Source: Methylobacterium sp. B4
GTDB lineage: Bacteria > Pseudomonadota > Alphaproteobacteria > Rhizobiales > Beijerinckiaceae
Direction: 5' to 3'
Length of the DNA: 64,000 bases
Assembly: GCF_003201865.1 (NCBI RefSeq)
Contig: NZ_QJJJ01000001.1
Span: 620,001 to 684,000 of the forward strand
Shown: positions 20,575 to 30,072 of the stretch, piece after piece
Numbering within the stretch: the first letter of the stretch is position 1
Layout of the letters: every line of letters begins with the position of its first letter
Made by a program: the position numbers and the translations under genes
Notes under the pieces: model-generated
What the model was told of the DNA's origin: nothing
What the model saw: the letters and a program-made list of their open reading frames with translations, nothing else
The model's database searches: none

Positions 20575-21495
20575 TCACGGGATGCGCATATCGGTCAGAA
20601 CGCGATCCTGGAAAGCCTTCACCGGCCCGGCATGGACCAGTTCCATGTCATCGAGCACGGTCTCCATCGTCAGCGAGGCCGCCCGCAAGTGCTGCGCGAT
20701 CTGCAGGACCCGATCGATGGAATCGGCGGCGTGGAAGGCGCGGCCCTCGGCGGTCGCATCGTCGGGCAGGACGAGGCGGGCGGCGCGGACCGTTTCGCGC
20801 AGCGGCGGCTCCAAGTCGTCCAGCGCCCAATCCGAGCAACGGGCCACGATCGGCCATAGATGGTCGCCGAGCAGCATCTCCCCGGTGAAGCCCGCATCGG
20901 GCATCGCCGCGTTATGGAAATGATGCGCCATCGCCGCGAGGAAGACCGTCGTCGGATCGGCCCGATAGAAGGGGCTCAGCAACACGCCGTAGACCGCCAC
21001 GACGAGGCAGTGCTCGGCGTGGTTCTCCGGCGGCTCCAACAGGATGCGCGGCTTGCCGGGGCAGGTCACCCCAGCCCGGGGCTGCTGCGCCAGCGCCGCG
21101 ACGAAGCCGGGCACCGGCCCGGCCGGCAGGACGGCCGGTTGGCGCAGGCAAGCCTGCAAGCGCTCCCGCAATCCGGCATCGAGCGGCTCGGCCACGGCTT
21201 CGAGCCCCGCCACCAGCACCGAGGCGGTCTGCGCCTCGTCGAGTCCGGCGGCGTTCAGGAAGGCGGCATCGAGGTCGCAGAGGCGGGACGCGGCCAGGGC
21301 CTTGGCGGTGATGTCGAGGGCGACCGTCTCCGGCGAGCCCCCCCCAGTCAGCGCCGACCAGCCCTGCGCGAACAGGCGCTGGGCGATCGATCCCTCGCGG
21401 CCCGACGAGCGGACGCGCTTGAGGTCGCCGAGTTCGACCAGCAGCTCCCGCAACGCGATCGGAGCGGCCGGTTCGGTGGCCGAGTGGCCCGCCAT
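20575..21495 (-). CDS. Uncharacterised helical protein with HD-like metal motif
   Basis: I do not recognise a named family for this 306-residue protein. It is mainly helical. The central part contains ENHAEHC, then MAHHFHNA, and later FHAADSIDRVL, a spacing that resembles an HD domain in which the usual HD doublet is replaced by HHFHN. HD-fold proteins include phosphohydrolases and di-iron oxygenases such as myo-inositol oxygenase and PhnZ. It starts 12 bp after the inositol-phosphate synthase stop and 31 bp before the methyltransferase, so it is clearly part of the operon. Function is unknown. Confidence 0.6.
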   Translation of the reverse strand: MAGHSATEPAAPIALRELLVELGDLKRVRSSGREGSIAQRLFAQGWSALTGGGSPETVALDITAKALAASRLCDLDAAFLNAAGLDEAQTASVLVAGLEAVAEPLDAGLRERLQACLRQPAVLPAGPVPGFVAALAQQPRAGVTCPGKPRILLEPPENHAEHCLVVAVYGVLLSPFYRADPTTVFLAAMAHHFHNAAMPDAGFTGEMLLGDHLWPIVARCSDWALDDLEPPLRETVRAARLVLPDDATAEGRAFHAADSIDRVLQIAQHLRAASLTMETVLDDMELVHAGPVKAFQDRVLTDMRIP

Positions 21496-21507
21496 GGGTT
21501 CAGCGCC

Positions 21508-22698
21508 TCACTGCACGCCCAGCCAGTCGAACAGCATCCGCTGCTGCTTGCCGAAATCGTGCTCCGGCCCGTGGCCGTTCTTCACCATCGGCGCCTTGAA
21601 GAAGGTCGAGAGCTGCTCCTGCACGCCGCCGTCGCCGCGGCTCTTGGCCAGATCCAGCACGCGGGCAATCTCGATCACGAGGGGCGCGGCCAGGATCGAG
21701 TCCTTGCAGAGGAAGTTCACCTTGATCTGCATGCGCTGACCCATGAAGCCGGTGACGTCGATGTTGTCCCAGGCTTCCTTGTCGTCGCCGCGCGGGCGGT
21801 AATAGTGGATGTGCACGAGGTGATCCTCGACCGGGTAGCCCAGGATCGAGTCGAGCACCGTGCCCTTGGTGTTGAGCTTCGACTGAAGCGAGTTCGGGTC
21901 GTTGAGGGCCAAACCGTCGCGGTTGCCGAGGATATTGGTCGAGAACCAGCCGTCCACGTGAAGCTGGCGGGCCTTGAGGGCGGGGGCGAGCACCGTCTTC
22001 ATCATGGTCTGGCCGGTCTTGCCGTCCTTGCCGGCGACCGGGACGTTCAGCTCGCGGGCCAGATCCATCAGGGCCGGCACGTCGGCGGCGATGGAGGGCG
22101 TGAAGTTGGCGTAGGGCACGCCGCTCTTGATGGCGGCGTAGGCGTAGAGCATGGCCGGCGAGATCGACTCGTCGCTGGCGTCCAACCCCTTCTCGAAGGC
22201 TTCCGCCGAGTTCAGGACCGGGTCGGCCAAGTCGGGCCAGCGCTCGGTCGAGGCGAGATTGATGACGACGACGTCGTCGAGGTTGCTCTCCTTGCGGAAG
22301 CGGTTGAGGTCGTTGGCGATGACCGAGACGGTCTCGCGATGATCCTTGGCGACGATGCGGTTGGCGCCGTCGATGTTCTTGCAGAACTTGGCCGAACCCA
22401 CCGCCGGCCAGGGCGTGATGCCCTTCAGCGCCTGAGCGCCGTTCTCGATGTCCTCGCGGGTGAGGACGCCGTGACCGGTCGCGGCGGAGGCGAGATCGTC
22501 GCCGTTCAGATCCCAACCGCCGAACACGAGATCCTTGTAATCGGCCATCCCGGAAACCGGCACGCCAGCAAGCGGCAGACCATCCAGACGGTTCGAACCC
22601 GACTTGATCGTTTCGATGCCGGCGATGGCTGTCGTCGCGACCGCCCCGCCCATGCCAACGAACGCCACTCCGACGCGTCGACCGGTCTGAATGCCCAT
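21508..22698 (-). CDS. ino1: myo-Inositol-1(3)-phosphate synthase
   Basis: A 396-residue enzyme that uses an internal NAD redox cycle to convert glucose 6-phosphate to inositol 1-phosphate. It begins VGVAFVGMGGAVATTAIAGIE, a Rossmann fold, and contains the active-site region NFTPSIA and AGKDGKTGQT with catalytic Lys residues, then VDGWFSTNILGNRDG and a VNFLCKDSILAAPLVIEIAR motif. Length fits bacterial and archaeal members. It is the first gene of a nine-gene minus-strand run and so probably provides the inositol phosphate for the pathway. The ATG at 22698 is chosen because homology begins just after it. The symbol is a functional label. Confidence 0.92.
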   Translation of the reverse strand: MGIQTGRRVGVAFVGMGGAVATTAIAGIETIKSGSNRLDGLPLAGVPVSGMADYKDLVFGGWDLNGDDLASAATGHGVLTREDIENGAQALKGITPWPAVGSAKFCKNIDGANRIVAKDHRETVSVIANDLNRFRKESNLDDVVVINLASTERWPDLADPVLNSAEAFEKGLDASDESISPAMLYAYAAIKSGVPYANFTPSIAADVPALMDLARELNVPVAGKDGKTGQTMMKTVLAPALKARQLHVDGWFSTNILGNRDGLALNDPNSLQSKLNTKGTVLDSILGYPVEDHLVHIHYYRPRGDDKEAWDNIDVTGFMGQRMQIKVNFLCKDSILAAPLVIEIARVLDLAKSRGDGGVQEQLSTFFKAPMVKNGHGPEHDFGKQQRMLFDWLGVQ

Positions 22699-23013
22699 GG
22701 GAACTCGATCTTTCTGCTGTGGCGGCGCTGACGCCTTAGGATGAGCCCTAACTGGCCGCCGCGCGGCCCATGACAACTATGACCGACCTGCCGCGTTCCC
22801 GCGTCCGGGCTGCCATCTTTGCCGCAGGCGAGCCTGCGCGGCGAAGGCGCGTATTAGTTAAAACATCGTAAACACAGTGCCTTAACGCTGCATTAACGGG
22901 ATCACGTTTGGATCACGGGGTGGTCCCATTGTGGTCACACCCGGCGGCGAAACCTCCGCCGGTCAAACGAAGCCCGGCCCCTAAGAACGCCGAGGCACCA
23001 ACAAGGAAGACCG
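22699..23013. promoter_or_regulatory. Divergent intergenic region between ino1 and transglycosylase gene
   Basis: These 315 bp separate divergent genes and must hold promoters in both directions. The segment near 22850-22915 is unusually AT-rich for this genome and contains repeated TTAA and TAAAC stretches. No sigma-70 pair with good spacing could be fixed with confidence, and no clear operator palindrome was seen. Confidence 0.45.
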
Positions 23014-24168
23014 ATGGGGGTTTACCCGGAGCCGGCGCTCTGCGCCGACGACGTGAGCCGACTCGTGCCTTGCGGGTCGGATATCCGCAATGATTCCGTT
23101 TCGCGGTGGCCGCGTGCGAGCGCTTCGCGCCGTCCGGTTGCCACGATCCTCGCGCCTCTCGCCCGCGGCCTCGCCGCCGTGACCGCAACCGTGACCCTGC
23201 TGGTCGCCGCGCCGCAGACCGCTTCGTCCTACGAGGGCGGCGCGAGCGCCGCTTCGGCGATCCCGTCGATGGTGCGCGCCGACCTGCGCCCGGCCGGGGC
23301 CGAGGCGGAATGGGGCGGCACCGCCCTGCTCGGCCAGGACGACATGCTGACCGCAGCGCTCGACCGCATGCAGGCCTCTTTCGCCAATCCGCGCCAGGGC
23401 GGCGAGGACGAGATCCTGCGCTTCGGCGAGATGAGCGTGCGGCGCTCGCTCGTGGACACGATCCTTCGGGCCTCCGAGGTCACCGGCGTCGATCCCGTCT
23501 ACATGATGGCGCTGGCCGACAAGGAGTCGAGCTTCGACACCGGCGTGAAGTCCTCCGCCTCCTCGGCCCAGGGCCTGTTCCAGTTCGTCACCGGCACCTG
23601 GCTGGAGATGATCCGCCAGTACGGCGCCAAGCACGGCCTCGCCGACGAGGCCGCGGCGGTGAAGGGCCACGGCGCCGGCATCACCATCGCCGACGCGGCC
23701 CTGCGCAAGCGGGTGCTCGACCTGCGCAACGATCCCTTCGTCTCCGGCCTGATGGCGGGCGAGTTGATCAAGCGCGACCGCAGCCGGATCGAGGCGCGGA
23801 TCGGCCGCGAACTGAAGACGACCGAACTCTATCTGGCGCACTTCCTGGGCACGGCGAGCGCGGGCAAGTTCCTCTCGCTCAGCGCCGAGGATCCGGACAA
23901 GGTCGCCAAGGCGGCCTTCGGCCGGGCTGCGCGGGCCAATCGCAACATCTTCACCGCGAAGGACGGCGGAAAGCGCCGCAGCCTGACCGTGGCCGAGGTT
24001 CACGAGAAGCTCGACGGCATGATCGATCGCCGCCTCAGCCAGTATCAGGCCATCGCCGACCTCGCCGCGCAGCAGCAGGCCGACGAGCCGGCGGAGCCGA
24101 TCCTCGATGCCCGCCTGCGGGTGAACGAGGCGGTGGTGCCGCCGCTCGCGATCCGCTGGGTTCAGTAA
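23014..24168 (+). CDS. Lytic transglycosylase-like (SLT-domain) protein
   Basis: A 384-residue envelope protein. A basic N-terminal stretch of about 40 residues precedes a hydrophobic helix (about 43-66) ending in an AAPQTASS site, so it may be a long signal peptide or a membrane anchor. The catalytic domain has Glu171 in ADKESSFDTGVKSSASSAQG and GLFQFVTGTW, the lysozyme-like motif of SLT transglycosylases, which cleave peptidoglycan glycan strands. The ATG has an excellent AAGGAAG ribosome-binding site. It is transcribed alone, divergent from ino1. The precise class of transglycosylase is not clear. Confidence 0.85.
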   Translation: MGVYPEPALCADDVSRLVPCGSDIRNDSVSRWPRASASRRPVATILAPLARGLAAVTATVTLLVAAPQTASSYEGGASAASAIPSMVRADLRPAGAEAEWGGTALLGQDDMLTAALDRMQASFANPRQGGEDEILRFGEMSVRRSLVDTILRASEVTGVDPVYMMALADKESSFDTGVKSSASSAQGLFQFVTGTWLEMIRQYGAKHGLADEAAAVKGHGAGITIADAALRKRVLDLRNDPFVSGLMAGELIKRDRSRIEARIGRELKTTELYLAHFLGTASAGKFLSLSAEDPDKVAKAAFGRAARANRNIFTAKDGGKRRSLTVAEVHEKLDGMIDRRLSQYQAIADLAAQQQADEPAEPILDARLRVNEAVVPPLAIRWVQ

Positions 24169-24178
24169 GAGGCGATCT

Positions 24179-25162
24179 TCAGCCCCACAACTCGGGCGGC
24201 GGCGGATAGACCGTGCTGCCCTCGTAGCGCAGGGCCGGCTCCCGGTCGCGGGCCAGCAGGAGCGGCCCGTCGAGATCGACATAGGCCGCATGGTGCGCAA
24301 GCAGCATCGCCGGCGCCATGGCGAGCGACGATCCGACCATACAGCCGACCATGATCTCGAAGCCGCGCGCCCGCGCCTCGTGGGCCAGCTTCAGCGCTTC
24401 CGTCAGGCCGCCGGCCTTGTCGAGCTTGATGTTGATGGCGTCGTAGCGCGCGGCCAGGGCATCAAGGCCGGCGCGGTCGTGCAGGCTCTCGTCGGCGCAA
24501 ATCGGGATCGTGCGCTCGAACTCGGCCAGAAGATCGTCCTCGCCCGCCGGAAGCGGCTGCTCGATCAGGCCCACGCCCGCGGCGGCGCAGGCCATGAGGT
24601 TGTCGCGGATCGTCTCCGCGCGCCACGCCTCGTTGGCATCGACGATCAGGCGGGAATCCGGCGCTCCGCGGCGCACGGCGGCGATACGCTCGGGATCGCC
24701 CTCACCGCCGAGCTTCACCTTGAGGAGTGGCCGGTGCGCCGCCGCGCGGGCGGCGGTTTCCATGGATTCGGGATCGCCGAGGCTCAGCGTGTAGGCCGTC
24801 GTCACCGGTCCCGGCGCGGGGAGACCGGCGAGTTCATGAATCGGCTTGCCCGTGCGCTTGGCCTCGAGATCCCACAGGGCGCAGTCGAGCGCGTTGCGCG
24901 CGGCGCCGGGCTTCATCCGCCCGGCGAGATCGAAGCGCCCTCCACCCTCCGCGATCCACGCCGCCTGGGCTTCGAGGGCAGCGGCGACGCTCTCCACACT
25001 CTCGCCGTAGCGGGCGTAGGGCACGCACTCACCCCAGCCCCGATGCTCGCCGTCCTCGACGGTGGCGACGACGACGGCCGCCTCGGTGCGGCTGCCGCGG
25101 GAGATAGTGAAGGCTCCGGCGATGGGAAAGCGCTCGACGGCGACGGTGAGGCGGCGCGGCAT
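24179..25162 (-). CDS. Dipeptide epimerase / N-acetyl-D-Glu racemase-like enolase-superfamily enzyme
   Basis: A 327-residue enolase-superfamily protein with the muconate-lactonising fold. The catalytic KxK is in LLKVKLGG, metal ligands are in IVDANEAW, LIEQPL and ICADES, and the second catalytic Lys is in INIKLDKAGG, the pattern of L-Ala-D/L-Glu epimerases. It begins 16 bp after the DUF1611 gene. This pair matches the arrangement described as DgcN-DgcA for D-glutamate catabolism, in which this member racemises N-acetyl-D-glutamate. Either activity is possible; the gene neighbour favours the second. Confidence 0.85.
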   Translation of the reverse strand: MPRRLTVAVERFPIAGAFTISRGSRTEAAVVVATVEDGEHRGWGECVPYARYGESVESVAAALEAQAAWIAEGGGRFDLAGRMKPGAARNALDCALWDLEAKRTGKPIHELAGLPAPGPVTTAYTLSLGDPESMETAARAAAHRPLLKVKLGGEGDPERIAAVRRGAPDSRLIVDANEAWRAETIRDNLMACAAAGVGLIEQPLPAGEDDLLAEFERTIPICADESLHDRAGLDALAARYDAINIKLDKAGGLTEALKLAHEARARGFEIMVGCMVGSSLAMAPAMLLAHHAAYVDLDGPLLLARDREPALRYEGSTVYPPPPELWG

Positions 25163-25178
25163 CGGTGAACCCTCTCCC

Positions 25179-26189
25179 TCAGGCCGGGAATTCGGCGCTG
25201 AGCCGATCCACGATCCCCTCAACGCCGAAGCGCACGGGATCGGTGGCGGGCAGCCCGTGCGCGCTCTCGGTTTCGGCCAGGACGGCACGGGCCTCAGCCT
25301 CCGACAGGGCGTGGGTGTTCACGGCGATGCCGACCGGGCGGATGCCGGGATTGGTGAGCGAGCCGCAGCGGATGGTCAGGTCGATGACCTCCTGGATCGT
25401 CGGCAGGCTCGCCTCGACGCCGCGCATGCGGGTGCGGGTCGGCTCGTGGCAAACGACGAAGGCATCGGCTTGCGCCCCGTGCAGCAGGCCGAGGCTGACG
25501 CCGGCAAAAGACGGGTGGAACAGCGAGCCCTGCCCCTCGATCAGGTCCCAATGGTTCGGCTCGGCGGCGGGCGCGACCCACTCGACGGCGCCGGAGATGA
25601 AATCGGCCACCACCGCGTCGATGGCCACGCCGCGCCCGGAGATGAACACGCCGGTCTGGCCGGTGGCGCGGAAATCCGCGTCGAAGCCGCGCTCGCGCAT
25701 CCCGCGCTCCAGGGCCAGCGCGGTGTACTTCTTGCCGACCGAGCAGTCGGTGCCGACGGTGAGCAGGCGCCGGCCGGGCCGCTTGGTGCCCTTGCCGGTC
25801 GGAAACGTCTCGGTCGTGTGACGCACGTCGTGCAGGGCGCGGCCGTTGCGCTCCGCGGCTCCGGCGATCGCCGGAATCGAGCCGAGCCGCACGTGCAGGC
25901 CGCTCGCGACGTCGAGCCCGGCCTCGAGCGCCGCGACGATCTCCGCAACCCAGTGGTCGGGCAGCACGCCGCCGGCATTGACCACGCCGACCACGAGGGT
26001 CCTACAGCCCTTCGCGACGGCCTCTTCGAGGGTCAGGTCGGGGATGCCGAGATCGGCGGCACAGCCTTCCATCCGGAGCTGGCCGACGCACCATTCGGGG
26101 CGCCAGTCATTGATGCCGTAGGCGGTCTTGGCAGCGAGCCGGTCCGGCACGTCGCCGAGAAACATCAGGTAGGGCGTGGCGATCTGCAT
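25179..26189 (-). CDS. DUF1611 family protein (DgcN-like D-glutamate N-acetyltransferase candidate)
   Basis: A 336-residue DUF1611 protein. The C-terminal domain has a P-loop-like GTDCSVGKKYTAL motif, which led to older NTPase annotations, and the segments ATGQTGVFISG and DLIEGQGSLFHP. From memory, members paired with a dipeptide-epimerase-like gene have been described as DgcN, which acetylates D-glutamate before racemisation by DgcA. The ATG at 26189 is where homology begins. It is the upstream gene of a two-gene operon with the epimerase. Confidence 0.8.
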   Translation of the reverse strand: MQIATPYLMFLGDVPDRLAAKTAYGINDWRPEWCVGQLRMEGCAADLGIPDLTLEEAVAKGCRTLVVGVVNAGGVLPDHWVAEIVAALEAGLDVASGLHVRLGSIPAIAGAAERNGRALHDVRHTTETFPTGKGTKRPGRRLLTVGTDCSVGKKYTALALERGMRERGFDADFRATGQTGVFISGRGVAIDAVVADFISGAVEWVAPAAEPNHWDLIEGQGSLFHPSFAGVSLGLLHGAQADAFVVCHEPTRTRMRGVEASLPTIQEVIDLTIRCGSLTNPGIRPVGIAVNTHALSEAEARAVLAETESAHGLPATDPVRFGVEGIVDRLSAEFPA

Positions 26190-26390
26190 GGGCGATGGTC
26201 CCGTCCGGAGCGAAGCTCCGCCTGAGAACGCGTCTATGCGTGATCCGTGCCCGATGCGCGAGGCGGCGCGCCGCATTCCTGCAACGCTTCGTCAGACCTC
26301 TTGCCGAGGTGTCCGCGGAACGCGAGCCTCGACGCACGCCGCGCCGGTTCTACCATCGCTCGGCGCGGCGCCTTCAAGCCGTTGTGTTGC

Positions 26391-28226
26391 CTACGGCTCG
26401 ACCCGCCGCACCGCACCCTTGGCGGCGCTGGTCGCGAGCATGGCGTAGGCGCGGAGCGCCGTGCTGACCTTGCGCTTGCGGGGCGCGGCCGGGCGCCAGC
26501 CTTCCGCATCGCGGGCGGCGCGGCGCTCGGCGAGGACGGCCTCGTCCACGGCGAGGTGGATGCGCCGGTTCGGGATATCGATCTCGATCCGGTCGCCCTG
26601 CTCGACGAGGCCGATCAGACCACCCTCGGCGGCTTCGGGCGAGACGTGGCCGATGGAAAGACCCGAGGATCCGCCGGAGAAGCGGCCGTCGGTGACCAGC
26701 GCGCAGGCTTTGCCGAGGCCCTTCGATTTCAGGTAGCTCGTGGGATAGAGCATCTCCTGCATGCCGGGGCCGCCGCGGGGGCCCTCGTAGCGGATCAGCA
26801 CCACCTCGCCGGCCTTCACCCGCCCGTTGAGGATGGCATCCACCGACGCGTCCTGGCACTCGAAGACGTGGGCGGTGCCGGTGAAGGTGAGGATCGAGGC
26901 ATCGACGCCCGCCGTCTTCACGATGCAGCCGTCCTCGGCGAGGTTGCCGTAGAGCACGGCCAGTCCGCCGTCCTTCGAGTAGGCGTGCTCGGCGTCGCGG
27001 ATCACGCCCGCCGCGCGGTCGAGGTCGAGTTCGTCCCAGCGCGAGGCTTGGCTGAAGGCGACCTGGGTCGGCACGCCACCGGGCGCGGCACGGAAGAACG
27101 TTTGGACGGATTCGCTCTGCGTCTTCGTGACGTCCCAGCGGTCGAGCGCGGCGCCGAGCGTACCCGAGCCGACATTGCCGACGGTCCGGTCGATCAGACC
27201 GGCGCGGTCGAGTTCGCCCAGGATGCCCATGATGCCGCCGGCCCGGTGCACGTCCTCCATGTGGACGTTCGCGACCGCCGGGGCGACCTTGCACAGAACC
27301 GGCACACGGCGCGAAAGCCGGTCGATGTCGGCCATGGTGAAGGGCACTTCGCCCTCGTGCGCGGCGGCGAGCAGGTGCAGCACCGTGTTGGTCGAGCCGC
27401 CCATGGCGATGTCGAGCGTCATCGCGTTCTCGAAGGCGGCCATCGTCGCGATGGAGCGCGGCAGCACGCTGGCGTCGTCCTGCTCGTAGTGGCGGCGGGC
27501 CAGATCGACGATCAGATGACCGGCCTCGACGAAGAGACGCTTGCGGTCGGCATGGGTCGCGAGCGTCGAGCCGTTGCCGGGCAGGGAGAGGCCGAGCGCC
27601 TCGGTCAGGCAGTTCATGGAATTGGCGGTGAACATGCCCGAGCACGAGCCGCAGGTCGGACAGGCGGAACGCTCGATGACGGCCACGTCCTCGTCGGAGA
27701 CCCGGTCGTCGGCTGCGGCCACCATCGCGTCGACGAGGTCGAACTTGCGGGTGACGCCGTTCATCACGACCTTGCCCGCCTCCATCGGCCCGCCGGAGAC
27801 GAAGACCGCGGGGATGTTGAGGCGGAGCGCCGCCATCAGCATGCCGGGTGTGATCTTGTCGCAATTCGAGATGCAGACCATGGCGTCGGCGCAGTGCGCG
27901 TTGACCATGTACTCGACGGAATCGGCGATCAGTTCGCGGGACGGGAGCGAGTAGAGCATCCCGTCATGGCCCATGGCGATGCCGTCATCGACCGCGATGG
28001 TGTTGAATTCCTTGGCCACACCGCCGGCCTGCTCGATCTCGCGAGCCACGAGCTGTCCCAGATCCTTCAGGTGGACGTGGCCGGGCACGAACTGCGTGAA
28101 CGAGTTCACCACCGCGATGATCGGCTTGCCGAAATCGGAGTCCTTCATGCCGGTGGCGCGCCACAGGCCGCGGGCGCCGGCCATGTTGCGGCCGTGTGTG
28201 GTGGTGCGGGAGCGATAGGCAGGCAT
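26391..28226 (-). CDS. ilvD: Dihydroxy-acid dehydratase
   Basis: A 611-residue enzyme that dehydrates 2,3-dihydroxy-isovalerate and -methylvalerate to the keto acids of valine and isoleucine. Iron-sulfur cluster cysteines are in [10 protein letters not shown] and [11 protein letters not shown], and the C-terminal [19 protein letters not shown] motif is intact. Length is typical. It lies about 157 bp downstream of leuA on the same strand, with a dispersed repeat between, so branched-chain amino acid genes are grouped here although they may not share a transcript. The start at 28226 ([14 protein letters not shown]) is the conserved one. Confidence 0.96.
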   Translation of the reverse strand: MPAYRSRTTTHGRNMAGARGLWRATGMKDSDFGKPIIAVVNSFTQFVPGHVHLKDLGQLVAREIEQAGGVAKEFNTIAVDDGIAMGHDGMLYSLPSRELIADSVEYMVNAHCADAMVCISNCDKITPGMLMAALRLNIPAVFVSGGPMEAGKVVMNGVTRKFDLVDAMVAAADDRVSDEDVAVIERSACPTCGSCSGMFTANSMNCLTEALGLSLPGNGSTLATHADRKRLFVEAGHLIVDLARRHYEQDDASVLPRSIATMAAFENAMTLDIAMGGSTNTVLHLLAAAHEGEVPFTMADIDRLSRRVPVLCKVAPAVANVHMEDVHRAGGIMGILGELDRAGLIDRTVGNVGSGTLGAALDRWDVTKTQSESVQTFFRAAPGGVPTQVAFSQASRWDELDLDRAAGVIRDAEHAYSKDGGLAVLYGNLAEDGCIVKTAGVDASILTFTGTAHVFECQDASVDAILNGRVKAGEVVLIRYEGPRGGPGMQEMLYPTSYLKSKGLGKACALVTDGRFSGGSSGLSIGHVSPEAAEGGLIGLVEQGDRIEIDIPNRRIHLAVDEAVLAERRAARDAEGWRPAAPRKRKVSTALRAYAMLATSAAKGAVRRVEP

Positions 28227-28280
28227 TTCTTTTCGGGTCTTTTCGACTTCAGAACCTGAACAGCGGCATCGATTCCTCCC

Positions 28281-28373
28281 CGTCATTGCGAGGCGAAGCC
28301 GAAGCAATCCAGCGCTCCGCACTCTCCGGAAAGGTCGCGCCGCTGGATTGCTTCGCCGCCGCTCGCAAGGACG
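28281..28373. repeat. Dispersed imperfect-palindrome repeat, copy A
   Basis: The block begins CGTCATTGCGAGGCGAAGCC and continues GAAGCAATCCAGCG; its right half, CGCTGGATTGCTTCGCCGCC, is nearly its reverse complement, and CTCTCCGGAAAGG lies in the middle. It sits between leuA and ilvD. A related copy in opposite orientation lies at 38752-38838. Confidence 0.7.
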
Positions 28374-28383
28374 AGGACGCGTG

Positions 28384-29946
28384 TCAGACCATGGCGGTGT
28401 GCTGCGCGTGCAGCCGCACGGAGGCCGCCGAGAGCTTGTTGAGCGCCGAGAGATACGCCTTGGCCGAGGCCACCAGCGTGTCCGGGTCGGCGCCGCGCGC
28501 CGTCACCGAGCGCTCGCCGGCCTTGAGCCGAACGGAAACCTCCGCCTGCGCATCGGTGCCCTCGGTCACGGCGTGGACCTGATAGAGTTCGAGCACCGCG
28601 TCGTGTGGCACGATGGCATGGATGGCGTTGAACACCGCGTCCACGGGACCGTTGCCGTCCGCCTCCTCGGTGAAGGTGCGGCCGTCCATCTCGATCTTCA
28701 TCGTCGCGCGCTGCGGCCCCCGCGTGCCGGCGATCACCGAGAGCGACAGGAGCTTGATGCGGTCGTGGGCGGTGGCGAGGTTCTGATCGACCAGCGCCTC
28801 GATATCCTCGTCGTAGACGTGCTTCTTCCGGTCGGCCAGATCCTTGAAGCGCTCGAACACGTCCTGGAACTGGTTGTCGGACAACGAGATGCCGAGTTCG
28901 GCCAGCTTCGACTTGAACGCGGCCCGGCCCGAATGCTTGCCCATCACCAGCGAGGTCTTGGCCAGCCCGACGGAGGCCGGAGTCATGATCTCGTAGGTCT
29001 CGGAATGCTTGAGCATGCCGTCCTGATGGATGCCGCTCTCGTGGGCGAAGGCGTTCCGGCCGACGATGGCCTTGTTGTACTGGACGGGGAAGTTCGCGGC
29101 GTGGCTGACGAGCTTCGAGGCGCGGGTCAGCATCGTCGTGTCGATGCCGGTGTCGTAGGGCATCACGTCGGCGCGCGTGCGGATCGCCATCACGATTTCT
29201 TCGAGCGCGGCGTTGCCGGCCCGCTCGCCGATACCGTTGACCGTGCACTCGATCTGCCGGGCGCCGCCCTCAAGGCCGGCGAGCGAGTTCGCCACCGCCA
29301 GCCCGAGGTCGTTGTGGCAGTGGACCGACAAGATCGCCATGTCGGCGTTCGGTACGCGCTCGCGTACGGCGCGGAACATCGCGCCGTATTCCTGCGGCGT
29401 GGCGTAGCCCACCGTGTCGGGCAGGTTGATGGTGGTGGCGCCCGAGCGGATCGCCGCCTCCACGCAGCGGCAGAGATAGTCGATATCGGTGCGGGTCGCG
29501 TCCATGGCCGACCATTCCACGTCCTCGACGAGGTTGCGGGCCTGGGCCACAGTCTTGAGGATGATCTCGATCACCTCGTCCTGCGTCTTGCGCATCTGGT
29601 GGGCGAGATGGATCGCCGAGGTCGAGACGAAGGTGTGGATCCGCCCGCGCTGGGCGTGACGCACCGCCTCGCCCGCGCGAGCGATGTCGGCGGGAATGGC
29701 GCGGGCGAGCCCCGCCACCGTCGCGCGCTTGGTGCGCCGGGCGATCTCGGAGACGGCCTCGAAATCGCCGTTGGAGGCGATGGGAAAGCCCGCCTCGATG
29801 ATGTCCACGCCCATCCCGTCGAGCAGTTCGGCCACCGCCAGCTTCTCGTCGAGGGTCATGGTGGCGCCGGGGCATTGCTCGCCGTCGCGCAGCGTCGTGT
29901 CGAAGATGACGACGCGGTCCTTCGCGCTCTGAGTGATGTTCGCCAT
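28384..29946 (-). CDS. leuA: 2-Isopropylmalate synthase
   Basis: A 520-residue enzyme for the first committed step of leucine synthesis, joining acetyl-CoA and 2-ketoisovalerate. The catalytic TIM barrel starts [20 protein letters not shown] and contains [18 protein letters not shown] and [13 protein letters not shown]. The C-terminal LeuA dimer domain for leucine feedback is complete. The ATG is preceded by GAGGAACG. A 220-nt leader with a leucine-rich peptide and hairpins precedes it, indicating transcription attenuation by charged leucyl-tRNA. Confidence 0.97.
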   Translation of the reverse strand: MANITQSAKDRVVIFDTTLRDGEQCPGATMTLDEKLAVAELLDGMGVDIIEAGFPIASNGDFEAVSEIARRTKRATVAGLARAIPADIARAGEAVRHAQRGRIHTFVSTSAIHLAHQMRKTQDEVIEIILKTVAQARNLVEDVEWSAMDATRTDIDYLCRCVEAAIRSGATTINLPDTVGYATPQEYGAMFRAVRERVPNADMAILSVHCHNDLGLAVANSLAGLEGGARQIECTVNGIGERAGNAALEEIVMAIRTRADVMPYDTGIDTTMLTRASKLVSHAANFPVQYNKAIVGRNAFAHESGIHQDGMLKHSETYEIMTPASVGLAKTSLVMGKHSGRAAFKSKLAELGISLSDNQFQDVFERFKDLADRKKHVYDEDIEALVDQNLATAHDRIKLLSLSVIAGTRGPQRATMKIEMDGRTFTEEADGNGPVDAVFNAIHAIVPHDAVLELYQVHAVTEGTDAQAEVSVRLKAGERSVTARGADPDTLVASAKAYLSALNKLSAASVRLHAQHTAMV

Positions 29947-29954
29947 GGGTCTTC

Positions 29955-30072
29955 GTTCCTCGCAGCCGGCGCGCTCGACTCCTCGGGAGCGGCGCCGGAA
30001 AAACCTGTCTTCCGGTGGACGAGCGGCATCCCCTGAGAGCCCAGGCGGATGCGCCCGGACGGCCCTCAGGGG
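29955..30072 (-). promoter_or_regulatory. leuA attenuator hairpins
   Basis: Downstream of the leader peptide the transcript has CCCCTGAG (30072-30065) pairing with CTCAGGGG (30037-30030). The first arm contains the leader stop codon, so a ribosome that reaches the stop would block it. A CCGGAA/TTCCGG hairpin (30015-29995) with GGTTTTT and a GC-rich hairpin near 29992-29958 follow. The exact terminator versus antiterminator pairing was not resolved. Confidence 0.7.

Noticed and set aside
20860..22731. 623-codon open frame opposite ino1 and the HD-like gene
   Set aside because: It is antisense to the strongly supported inositol-phosphate synthase gene and shows no domain.
26247..30036. Long plus-strand frames opposite ilvD and leuA
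   Set aside because: Both real genes are unmistakable, and the antisense products are low-complexity.
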